DNA of 35,041 bases. It comes from Deltaproteobacteria bacterium (lineage in GTDB: Bacteria; Desulfobacterota; WTBG01; CAIYCZ01; CAIRTM01). The translations under genes and the position numbers were made by a program. The stretch covers positions 1 to 35,041 of the forward strand of contig JAJRXD010000032.1 in NCBI GenBank assembly GCA_024276465.1, in the 5' to 3' direction. Of this stretch, positions 24,690-33,348 are shown piece after piece. Each line of letters opens with the position of its first letter. Position 1 is the first letter of the stretch. Below the pieces are notes generated by a model. That model did not search any database. It saw only the letters and a program-made list of their open reading frames with translations, and was not told where the DNA came from.

Positions 24690-27600
24690 ATGAGTAAAAA
24701 ATTAACATTAATTTCATATGTCATTATGGCTTTCATTGCATTTTTTTCCCTGTCAGCAGGGAATGCAATAGCAGCCATTGATGGCGGATACATTGGAACG
24801 GCTGCCTGCCTCTCCTGTCATCCCGGAGAACATGCAGAGTTCATAGAATCAGGCCACCCGTATAAGTTCAGGCAAACGAACGGCGCTGACTGCGGCGCAG
24901 GAGCCTGCGATCCAATTACGAATCTGCTCCCAACACCGGCAATTGCAAGCATCAGCACATTAACAAACAATGCCCTGATAATCGATGATGGATCAGGATA
25001 TCTTGACTGGTCGGCAATCCAGTATATTATCGGCGGTTGGGGCTGGAAGGCCAGATTCGGCATGCTTGATGCCACAGATGCTGACGGAGATGGAATTGAC
25101 GATACAGGCTATGTCTGGACAGGTTCAGCAGTTCAGAATAATATCCTGGCAGGAGGCACCTGGAGCGGCTACCACGCCGGTGAGGACAAAGCTTACAACT
25201 GCGGTACCTGTCACAACACAAACGGTACAACAGATATGCTGGCAAGCAGGACCGAGCCATGGGCTACAATACCCGGGACAGGCACTGGTTTTACCAGCCA
25301 GTGGACCTTTGACGGTGTCCAGTGCGAGGCATGCCATGGACCTGGCGAGGCACATGAAGCAGCTGAAAACGATCCTTATCCCACAGATACTACAAAGACT
25401 CTCTGTGGTATGTGCCATCATCGCAGTGGAGCTGACGATCACGGTGCAGACACAAAGGGCGGCTACATAAGACACCATGAACAATTCAATGAGTCTGTCG
25501 GAAATTCACTTGAACCTGGAGTACACGCATCCCTGGAATGCATTGAGTGCCACGATCCGCATAAACGCTCGCACACTGTGCCGGATTCAGTTGCAACGGC
25601 TTTAGGCATTACTGACAATGACATGACAGCTGAGGAAAGGGGTGCCGTAGTCTCCTGTGCATCCTGCCACAATAAAAATGTGCGGTATCACAGCAATATC
25701 CAGTGCATTGACTGCCACATGGCAGAGGTTACAAAATCAGCAACTGCTGAAGCAGGGACCTATGGCAAAAAGGGTGATGTAAAGTCTCACATCGTCAAAA
25801 TAAATCCAGATCCTCTGGCAGAAGACACAGCAGCTTCTCCAAACTCTGTGACTGGTACCAACGTTGCACATAACTATGTGACTCTCAACTACGCATGCGG
25901 AAAATGCCATGACTCGAGCATGAGCACCTATGCTGGCGTCCAGCTTAGTATGGCTGAACTTGGAAACTATGCAAATCAAATCCACACGTCACCGGTAAAT
26001 CAGAATCTCGGTTTCCCTGACATCGCATTTAACGCTCTTGCGGAAGCAGACTGTCGCGTGTGTCATGGTGTAGTTGCTGATGATCACCATATGCTGTACG
26101 GCACCTCTATTCCCTATGGAGAGTGCTCTGTTGTTCTCGGAACCTGCGCTAATGGAGATCCCTGCGGTGTAGATGATGACTGTGTTGATAACTCAACCTG
26201 TGTACCTGGTGCTCCTGTTGCCTGTTTAACCGATACTGATTGCGATGTTTCACCGGAAAACGTTTGTACTGTCACGGGACAACTCTGTACACCTGGGGTT
26301 ACTGACTGCGGAAGCCCGTGGACAGGACAAGATTGCGGTCAGCCTCTGTGTGTTGGCGAATCAAAAGTACCTGTACCTGATTCAGACAGCGATGGATCAA
26401 ATGATACAAATTATGCCTGTTTAAGCTGCCATGAACAAACTCTGGTTGGCGGTGTTATTACCTTTACGGTTACCAGAGACTGTACCCAGTGTCATGTTGT
26501 TGACAGCCAGAACGAGGGTTCTGTTCATCACCTGACCGGTGATGCAAAAGCCGGTGTATGCACATCATGCCATGGTGACTTTGTAGATGATAAGGACGAT
26601 GGCCATGCTATCCCGACTTACAGTCCTTCACTGGTAACTCCTGAACCAAGCTCACACGGTGATGCAATGTGTGATGACGGAATAACTCCCTGTCCGAATG
26701 GCTGGGAATGCGGCTCTGGAACCTGTATAGAACCAGCTACCCCGGCTGGAGGGTGTAACTACTGCCATGATACCGGTACAGACACGGGAAGTGGACTGGA
26801 TGTAATAAATAATCACGATACTCACCATAACGCGGGAGTACACAAGAATGAATTGGGCGGCAGTGACAGTGCAATTTGTGCATGGTGTCATAAATCCGGA
26901 AACCCGCATGCTCCTGGAGGAATGGACGCAGACCGTATCAGGGTGTGTGAAAACTGCCACGGATATGAGTCACTCCACAACATCCAGGATGACTCGCCTA
27001 ATCCCGGCAATGTTGGCTCTATTGTCGTGGGTGCTGAAGATGCTGGATTCGGTCATGTGGGAGCAAACAATCCTGGAGGTGGTGACGACTGCTGGGGATG
27101 CCATGGATTTTCTACAGCTAACGTGCTTCCTTCAAGCCCGACAACACCGTATATCAGTGATTCTGACACTGGTACCATCACAGCCGGAACTGACGCGGTA
27201 GTCACACTGACCGGAGCTTCATTTACAAATGATGCCTTCACATCTGATGTTGTTCTTACTGCAGCTAATGGCTCATCAGTCACTATAGCTCCTGACAGCA
27301 TCTCCGTTGGGTCCTTGACAGTGACTATACCGGGCACAACAGCCCCAGGCACCTATAAAGTCCAGGCAGTAAAGAGTGGTGCGGCAAGTAATCCTGTTGT
27401 TATCATCATTACTCCGCAGGTTGTGATTACCTCTACAAACTGCGACGAAGAAGCCGGAACCATGACGATTAACGGATCAGGGTTCGGCGACCCACCACCA
27501 GCTGGAACTGAGGCCTACATTAATGTTATTCTGGACGGCGCATCAGCAGAAATCATCTCCTGGGCAGATACACAAATTACGATTTCTGTCCCCAACTGCG

Positions 27601-27845
27601 GTGAAGCAACAGTCAATACTCTGTTAGGTTCATCCTCTGATGGCGGTTCCTGCACAGCGTGTTCAGCTGACAGTAATAATGATGGCACAATCAATATATT
27701 AGACCTGGTAATAATGAAAAATGAATATAACAGTACTGGTTGCAATCCATGCGAGGCTGACTTCAATGATGACGGTAATGTAAATATATTTGACCTGCTA
27801 ATAATGAAAAAAGAATATTCAAAAAGCAACTGTTGTATTCAGTAG
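24690..27845 (+). CDS. 16-haem c-type cytochrome with IPT and dockerin modules
   Basis: This protein of about 1051 aa starts at the ATG at 24690 (GAAAGGA upstream; the TTG at 24675 overlaps that site). A signal peptide is cleaved near AIA-A. Sixteen CXXCH motifs are counted. The first eight (CLSCH, CGTCH, CEACH, CGMCH, CIECH, CASCH, CIDCH, CGKCH) form a module unlike the others, with HP/HH ligand patterns of cytochrome c554-like proteins. The last eight (CRVCH to CWGCH) are paralogous to the whole octaheme protein upstream, including the Cys-rich insert. An IPT/TIG domain pair, a dockerin double repeat (ADSNNDGTINILDLVIMKNEY; ADFNDDGNVNIFDLLIMKKEY) and terminal CCIQ follow. It looks like a fusion that lengthens a haem wire. 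Confidence 0.93.
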   Translation: MSKKLTLISYVIMAFIAFFSLSAGNAIAAIDGGYIGTAACLSCHPGEHAEFIESGHPYKFRQTNGADCGAGACDPITNLLPTPAIASISTLTNNALIIDDGSGYLDWSAIQYIIGGWGWKARFGMLDATDADGDGIDDTGYVWTGSAVQNNILAGGTWSGYHAGEDKAYNCGTCHNTNGTTDMLASRTEPWATIPGTGTGFTSQWTFDGVQCEACHGPGEAHEAAENDPYPTDTTKTLCGMCHHRSGADDHGADTKGGYIRHHEQFNESVGNSLEPGVHASLECIECHDPHKRSHTVPDSVATALGITDNDMTAEERGAVVSCASCHNKNVRYHSNIQCIDCHMAEVTKSATAEAGTYGKKGDVKSHIVKINPDPLAEDTAASPNSVTGTNVAHNYVTLNYACGKCHDSSMSTYAGVQLSMAELGNYANQIHTSPVNQNLGFPDIAFNALAEADCRVCHGVVADDHHMLYGTSIPYGECSVVLGTCANGDPCGVDDDCVDNSTCVPGAPVACLTDTDCDVSPENVCTVTGQLCTPGVTDCGSPWTGQDCGQPLCVGESKVPVPDSDSDGSNDTNYACLSCHEQTLVGGVITFTVTRDCTQCHVVDSQNEGSVHHLTGDAKAGVCTSCHGDFVDDKDDGHAIPTYSPSLVTPEPSSHGDAMCDDGITPCPNGWECGSGTCIEPATPAGGCNYCHDTGTDTGSGLDVINNHDTHHNAGVHKNELGGSDSAICAWCHKSGNPHAPGGMDADRIRVCENCHGYESLHNIQDDSPNPGNVGSIVVGAEDAGFGHVGANNPGGGDDCWGCHGFSTANVLPSSPTTPYISDSDTGTITAGTDAVVTLTGASFTNDAFTSDVVLTAANGSSVTIAPDSISVGSLTVTIPGTTAPGTYKVQAVKSGAASNPVVIIITPQVVITSTNCDEEAGTMTINGSGFGDPPPAGTEAYINVILDGASAEIISWADTQITISVPNCGEATVNTLLGSSSDGGSCTACSADSNNDGTINILDLVIMKNEYNSTGCNPCEADFNDDGNVNIFDLLIMKKEYSKSNCCIQ

Positions 27846-27862
27846 TAGTTGTTTTAAGTAAG

Positions 27863-27905
27863 AAGGGAAGGGAGCGTGCCTCTTGGCACGTGCCCCTCCC
27901 CTTTT
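27863..27905 (+). terminator. Rho-independent terminator
   Basis: A GC-rich hairpin (gggagcgtgcc-tctt-ggcacgtgcccctccc, with an internal asymmetry) is followed by tttta. It separates the first two cytochrome genes from the protease gene. Confidence 0.75.
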
Positions 27906-28057
27906 AAATAATAATGCATGATAAACTTATTTAGAAACCTATATCGGTTATAATTTATCCCGATCTACTCAACTCAACTGTTCGATTATCCGGTCAGGCC
28001 CGTTAATAAACAAGAGTATCGATGTAAATGATAATCTATATAGAGGAGTTACTGATA

Positions 28058-29404
28058 ATGAAACACAGGTTATTTCTTAGTTTAACAGTAATCATTACCC
28101 TGGTTTTGCCATGCCAGGCCCTTTCTGCAGAGAGATCTGTAATTATAGGTTTCAATAAAAGACCGGGACTTTCTGAAAGAGCACTGATCCATGAAGCAAA
28201 AGGTGTTATCAAGCGCAGCTATCACCTGATCCATGCAATGTCAGTTAATCTTCCTGAAAGGCAGTTGGAAAAGCTAAGAAAAAACAGACGGGTAGCCTAT
28301 ATAGAAAACGACGAAATTATAACATCTGTAGAGCCTCTGCCAGGCGACGAGTACATTAATGACTGGGGGATATGGCATATAGGTGCTTATGAAGCTCATT
28401 CCAGCGGAAACAGAGGCACAGGGGTTAAGATTGCAGTTATTGATACAGGAATAGACTATACTCACGAAGACCTTGATGACAATTACGCAGGCGGTTTTGA
28501 TTTTGTATTTGATGACTTTGATCCTTATGATGATAATACAAACAGCCATGGAACACACGTGTCAGGCATCATTGCTGCTGAAGAAAACGGCACTGGTGTA
28601 ATAGGTGTTGCCCCTGAGGCTGAATTATATGCTCTAAAAGTCTTAGACGGGGCCGGCTTCGGACTGACCAGTTGGGTGATAGCAGCTATTGAGTGGGGTG
28701 TTGATAACGGGATACAAATTGCCAATTTAAGTCTTGAAGGCCCTGACTCACAAGCCCTGCAAAATGCCTGTGACAGTGCTTATAGCGCAGGGGTACTTCT
28801 CATAGCAGCTGGGGGCAATACAATCGGAGGAAGTGTGCGCTATCCTGCAGGATATGATTCGGTAGTAGCGGTTACAGCTACTGATGCAGATGATATAAGT
28901 GCCTGGTTTTCACCAGTCGGGCCCGAGGTTGAACTGTCTGCTCCTGGCATTAGTATCCTGTCCACTGTTACGGGTGGCGGCTATGACTTTTTAAGCGGCA
29001 CCTCACAGGCAGCACCTCATGTAGCTGGAGCTGCAGCCCTGTTTGTCTTGTCAAACACTGACGATTTTAATGGCGATGGGGTTCTTAATAATGAAGATGT
29101 GAGGCTGAAGCTCCAGATAACTGCTGTTGATCTTGGAGAAACCGGTTTAGACAGCAGATATGGCTTTGGACTGGTCAACGCAGCAGCAGTAGCAGATACC
29201 TGTGAGGTGTGCCTTGCTGATTGCGATAATAACACTAAGGTCGATATTTTTGACCTGGCAATAATGAAAAATGAATATAACAGAAGGGATTGCGATATTT
29301 ACTCATGCACTGCAGACTTTGACAACAGCAGCATTGTCGATGTCTATGACCTTAATATTATAAAAAATGAATTTAGTAGAAGGGACTGTTGTCTGCAAAA
29401 ATAA
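28058..29404 (+). CDS. Secreted subtilisin-family (S8) protease with dockerin
   Basis: This 448-aa protein starts at the ATG at 28058 (GAGGAG nine bases upstream) and has a signal peptide (LSA, about 24). An I9-like propeptide follows (about 26-90: RSVIIGFNKRPGLSERALIHE...AYIENDEI). The S8 catalytic domain has Asp129 (AVIDTGIDYTHEDL), His164 (SHGTHVSG), oxyanion Asn254 and Ser316 (SGTSQAAPHVAG), all present. The end is a dockerin double repeat (ADCDNNTKVDIFDLAIMKNEY; ADFDNSSIVDVYDLNIIKNEF) and CCLQK. Lying among multihaem cytochromes, it may mature them, as the subtilisin-like OzpA is reported to do for OmcZ in Geobacter. That role is inference. Confidence 0.93.
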   Translation: MKHRLFLSLTVIITLVLPCQALSAERSVIIGFNKRPGLSERALIHEAKGVIKRSYHLIHAMSVNLPERQLEKLRKNRRVAYIENDEIITSVEPLPGDEYINDWGIWHIGAYEAHSSGNRGTGVKIAVIDTGIDYTHEDLDDNYAGGFDFVFDDFDPYDDNTNSHGTHVSGIIAAEENGTGVIGVAPEAELYALKVLDGAGFGLTSWVIAAIEWGVDNGIQIANLSLEGPDSQALQNACDSAYSAGVLLIAAGGNTIGGSVRYPAGYDSVVAVTATDADDISAWFSPVGPEVELSAPGISILSTVTGGGYDFLSGTSQAAPHVAGAAALFVLSNTDDFNGDGVLNNEDVRLKLQITAVDLGETGLDSRYGFGLVNAAAVADTCEVCLADCDNNTKVDIFDLAIMKNEYNRRDCDIYSCTADFDNSSIVDVYDLNIIKNEFSRRDCCLQK

Positions 29405-29440
29405 ATGCAGGATTTTTATCCATTTCAAAGGAGGTTACCC

Positions 29441-31108
29441 ATGATAAAAATAATATGTGCTTTGGCTGTTATATTATGCACATTAATAATGGTACCCTGT
29501 CAACTTTTCGCTGATATTCCAGCCCCACCAGTAAATCAGACAATTGGAATAAATGATGGTGTATACAGCGACATGACCGAGGCAGACTGTCGCTTGTGTC
29601 ATGAAAATCCTGACCAGTTCCCTGTGGATGATAAAACTGTTCCGGATCGCCACCACCTCCTGTACGGCACTGAAATCCCTGACTCAACAGATGCTCCCAA
29701 TGGATCTCCAGGGGAACTCTTTAACTGCCTTTCCTGTCACGGAATGGATAACAGCACCGGGACTGTACAATTTGTCCTGGAAAGAGACTGCACAATATGC
29801 CACACTCAGGATTCATTTTTTGAATTAACAGTACATCACAGAACAGACCTTGCTCTGGGGAATCTGCCGCAGGGACCTGACTGCAAGTTTTGTCATGGAT
29901 CGATCGTTGATAATATGGAAGATGGCCACTGGATCCCGGATTATGAACCTTCTCTTGTAACACCAAGACCGAGTGGGGGTGATGGATTGCCCCTGAACAT
30001 CGAGGGTAACGGTGCCGGGGCATGCGATTACTGCCATTCTACAGGAACAGGCAACCCGTCTGTTCCCGGCACAGATAATGATACGGGCATATTAGTCTAT
30101 TCAAATGAGGACACGCATCACGAAACCGGATTCTGGGGGGGGCTTGGCGCTCATGGGTTTGTATGTTACTGGTGCCATGACACCAGCTTTCCATCAGGCA
30201 GTGAATCCTACTTGCAGATCCGGGTCTGCGAGAACTGTCACGGACGTGATTCACTGCACAATATCCAGGTGGATTCTGATGGCGACGGCATCATCAGCCC
30301 CGGGGTGGAACTGCCAGGATACGGTCATATTGGCGATCCTGATGAATGCTGGGGCTGCCATGGGTTCAGCATGTCAACAGAACCACCATCTTTTGGCCCC
30401 ATAATACCTGGGATCAGCAGTATCAGCAAGTCTGTTCTGACTGCAGGCGCTAATGAAACAATTACGTTAACCGGTTCTGCTTTTATCAATATTTATCAGG
30501 AATCTGAGTTGACTTCATCCATAAGCCTGTCTGGAGATAATGGATCTTCAATCGACCTGACACCTGTTCTGCTCACTGAGAGTTCGATGACAGTGGTTAT
30601 ACCTGGAACCCTTGATTCCGGAAACTATCTCCTGAGGGCGGTTAAGCTTGACAAGTCAAGCAATCCTGTGGTCATCAGCATCAAGCCTGATGTTATGATT
30701 AATCATGTTAACTGCGATGAAGAGGCTGATATTTTGACGATTTCAGGATCTGGCTTTGGTGATACACCTCCGGAGGAAACAGAAGCGTATATTAACGTTA
30801 AGGTGAATGGTATTTCAGCAGAGATCACATCCTGGACAGATACAGAAATACAGGCTCTTGTCACCAGCTACGAAACTCTTGCTGTCAATGCCCTGTTCGG
30901 ATCATCCAACTGCGAAAAGTGCAATGCAGATTTTGATAATAACACAAAAGTTGATATTTTTGACCTTGTAATAATGAAAAATGAATTTAGCAGTACTGAC
31001 TGCGATGTAAATCCATGCTTCTCTGACTGCAATGAAGACAACAGTGTTGACATATTCGACCTGATGATAATGAAGAATGATTATACAAAAAACAACTGCT
31101 GTCCGTGA
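29441..31108 (+). CDS. Octaheme c-type cytochrome with IPT and dockerin modules
   Basis: This protein of about 555 aa starts at the ATG at 29441 after a perfect AAGGAGG; the frame from 29405 would include that site. A signal peptide ends near LFA-DIP. The eight CXXCH sites (CRLCH, CLSCH, CTICH, CKFCH, CDYCH, CYWCH, CENCH, CWGCH) are in the same order and context as in the first cytochrome (HHLLYGTEIP, VHH, DGHWIPDYEPSLVTPRPS, SLHNIQVDSD). The Cys-rich insert between haems 1 and 2 is short and Cys-free. IPT/TIG domains, a dockerin double repeat (ADFDNNTKVDIFDLVIMKNEF; DCNEDNSVDIFDLMIMKNDY) and CCP follow. Confidence 0.93.
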   Translation: MIKIICALAVILCTLIMVPCQLFADIPAPPVNQTIGINDGVYSDMTEADCRLCHENPDQFPVDDKTVPDRHHLLYGTEIPDSTDAPNGSPGELFNCLSCHGMDNSTGTVQFVLERDCTICHTQDSFFELTVHHRTDLALGNLPQGPDCKFCHGSIVDNMEDGHWIPDYEPSLVTPRPSGGDGLPLNIEGNGAGACDYCHSTGTGNPSVPGTDNDTGILVYSNEDTHHETGFWGGLGAHGFVCYWCHDTSFPSGSESYLQIRVCENCHGRDSLHNIQVDSDGDGIISPGVELPGYGHIGDPDECWGCHGFSMSTEPPSFGPIIPGISSISKSVLTAGANETITLTGSAFINIYQESELTSSISLSGDNGSSIDLTPVLLTESSMTVVIPGTLDSGNYLLRAVKLDKSSNPVVISIKPDVMINHVNCDEEADILTISGSGFGDTPPEETEAYINVKVNGISAEITSWTDTEIQALVTSYETLAVNALFGSSNCEKCNADFDNNTKVDIFDLVIMKNEFSSTDCDVNPCFSDCNEDNSVDIFDLMIMKNDYTKNNCCP

Positions 31109-31218
31109 ACAATATAATAATACATAATAACTTTTCCTGCTGTCATTAAATAACATGAATCGTTCAAACCATGAAAGATAACATTTACCTTATTTAAAAT
31201 ATAACAAAGGAGCTAACA

Positions 31219-33189
31219 ATGACTAAACAAAAAAGAGGGTTAACAATGATAAGGTTCAATATCTTCCAAATACTCCTGACAGGCATTCTGATCCTGCTTC
31301 CAATCAATGCCTTGACAGTGGAATCGCCCCATGAATCAAGCAATGGGGTTAACTGTCAGGACTGCCACCAGTTTATCCTAACAGGTGGCAAGCTGGTCAT
31401 AAACCTTCCAAGAGGTAATGAGCAGGAAACAGTATGTAAAAACTGTCACAATCCTGCCGGGCTGGCATCAGGCATGAGCAGCATCAGCAATCACGTGGTG
31501 AATAACGGGAATACTATCATTGACTGCGGATCGTGTCACGACCCGCACAATCCTGACACAACTCTGGATCCACACACCGGTATAGAGGCAGTAAATTTGA
31601 AGCTCATTCGAGGAAAAGCACGTCACGTCGATACTGCTCTTGATCTTGCAATATTCCAGGAAAGACCCGCCAACTTCGCATTCGATGAAAATAGCCCGCC
31701 GTGGAACGGAATCTGCCAGACCTGTCACACACAGACTGCCCATCACACTAACGACAATTCAACTGACCACCAGCATGAACAGGGTCAGGACTGCACATCC
31801 TGCCACACCCACGAAGACGGATTCATGCCGTCCGGGGGAGATTGCGCCGGCTGTCACAGTAATCCCCAGAATAATGGTGACGGAATTCCGGTTGAAGGCA
31901 GGCGACCAGTTGTTGAGGAATTCCCCACAGGCAGTGCAGGGCTGCATGCCCACTACGGTTCAGAGCTTAATACCGATGGTTGTCTGGTTTGCCACAGTGT
32001 TGGCACTCACATGGACGGGTATGTGGAACTTGTTGACCCCGACAACAGCAGCCTCATTTACCGCTTTATAAGCCCGGGAGACCTGACCTCTGATCCTGAC
32101 CTCTCCAGCTTCTGCTCACACTGCCATGATGATGATGGGGCACAGCGCCTGTCAGATCCAGCTGATCCGTTCGGCAACGGAAATTCACCTGCAAATATTG
32201 CTGTCCGATTCTCAGGCACCCTTCAGTGGGACGAATGGTATGGTGACTGGTGTTTTGGCTCTGAAGGAACACTGCGTCAGGTCAACAGCCATCATGACAT
32301 CAGTGACAGCGATCAGGCCTGGAGCGGTGCCAAGATAGAGTGCCTGAACTGCCACGGTGCTCACAACGCCTCTGCTGACACCCCTATTGCTGACCCCTCC
32401 AACCAGATTCTGACCTGGTCAGGCACCATAAATGAATTCTGTTTAACCTGCCATTACGGTGGCAATGGGCCTCTGGATCCACTTTTTCCAGCTGATGCGT
32501 TAGGCATGAATATTTCCGGACCTGCAGTTGCTATGAGAGGACTTGACGCCGGAGGCAACTGCGGTGCATACAACATGTCACCCTGGTGGGTTGATTACAC
32601 ATGGACGTTTTCGCCCCATGGCAGTGACTCAAAGCGCGGGTGGGAAGGCTACTCAGGTGCTCCAGGCTATGAACTTGACTGCACTGTCTGCCACGACCCT
32701 CATGGGTCATACTCTGACTCCAACACCCTTGGAAATCCGTATATGATTCGTGATTTTGTTGACGGCACACAGTTTGTCGATGACGGAGTTCGCCCCGGAG
32801 GAGCATGGACAGGGCCTCCCTGGGACAACAGCACACTTGGCACTTCGGGTTCAGTAGTTGTAACTATAACCGGTACCGAGGTTGACTGGGGCAGCAGTGG
32901 GAGCCTGTGCATTAAATGTCACGCCAACTGGCTTTCAGCCTATGACTGGCATGCCTACTGCAACGGCTGCATGACCTGTCATGGCCACGGTCAGTCCTGG
33001 GATGGAAATGACTGGGGACAGGCACCTGACAACAGTACAAACTGCTCAGAAATATCAGGTTCCTCGAGCTCAAGTCTGACAACTCAGGAATCTGGTGGCG
33101 TAAAAGCCAGCGGCTCCCAGTCTTCCTGTACATATCAGGAAAATCCTGGAAAGAGCTGCAGCGAATGTCACGATGGACACAGATGGTAG
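31219..33189 (+). CDS. 14-haem secreted c-type cytochrome without dockerin
   Basis: This 656-aa protein starts at the ATG at 31219 (AAAGGAG upstream); a later in-frame ATG (MIRFNIF, 31246) is closer to the hydrophobic signal. Fourteen CXXCH sites are counted, from CQDCH near residue 46 to CSECH near the C-terminus, with long haem-poor loops between about 330 and 500. The CGSCHDPHNP and CTVCHDPHGSYS motifs are typical of doubled-CXXCH and OmcX-type proteins. There is no IPT or dockerin module and no Cys-Cys end, and the C-terminal CHDGHRW is haem-bound. It may be the long-range wire that the docked cytochromes contact. A PPIase gene follows. Confidence 0.92.
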   Translation: MTKQKRGLTMIRFNIFQILLTGILILLPINALTVESPHESSNGVNCQDCHQFILTGGKLVINLPRGNEQETVCKNCHNPAGLASGMSSISNHVVNNGNTIIDCGSCHDPHNPDTTLDPHTGIEAVNLKLIRGKARHVDTALDLAIFQERPANFAFDENSPPWNGICQTCHTQTAHHTNDNSTDHQHEQGQDCTSCHTHEDGFMPSGGDCAGCHSNPQNNGDGIPVEGRRPVVEEFPTGSAGLHAHYGSELNTDGCLVCHSVGTHMDGYVELVDPDNSSLIYRFISPGDLTSDPDLSSFCSHCHDDDGAQRLSDPADPFGNGNSPANIAVRFSGTLQWDEWYGDWCFGSEGTLRQVNSHHDISDSDQAWSGAKIECLNCHGAHNASADTPIADPSNQILTWSGTINEFCLTCHYGGNGPLDPLFPADALGMNISGPAVAMRGLDAGGNCGAYNMSPWWVDYTWTFSPHGSDSKRGWEGYSGAPGYELDCTVCHDPHGSYSDSNTLGNPYMIRDFVDGTQFVDDGVRPGGAWTGPPWDNSTLGTSGSVVVTITGTEVDWGSSGSLCIKCHANWLSAYDWHAYCNGCMTCHGHGQSWDGNDWGQAPDNSTNCSEISGSSSSSLTTQESGGVKASGSQSSCTYQENPGKSCSECHDGHRW

Positions 33190-33348
33190 TTAAAGCCATA
33201 AGAGGAAAATGAAGCCAGCAACAAAACAATAAATCTTTAACTGCCAGCTGTTGTTTGTGAAAAATACTGATTAGGGTTTTAGGGTTATTTGCCATGTATG
33301 CATTAATTTTATAAAACTTGTTACGGAAATAAAAATAAGAGGAATAAA

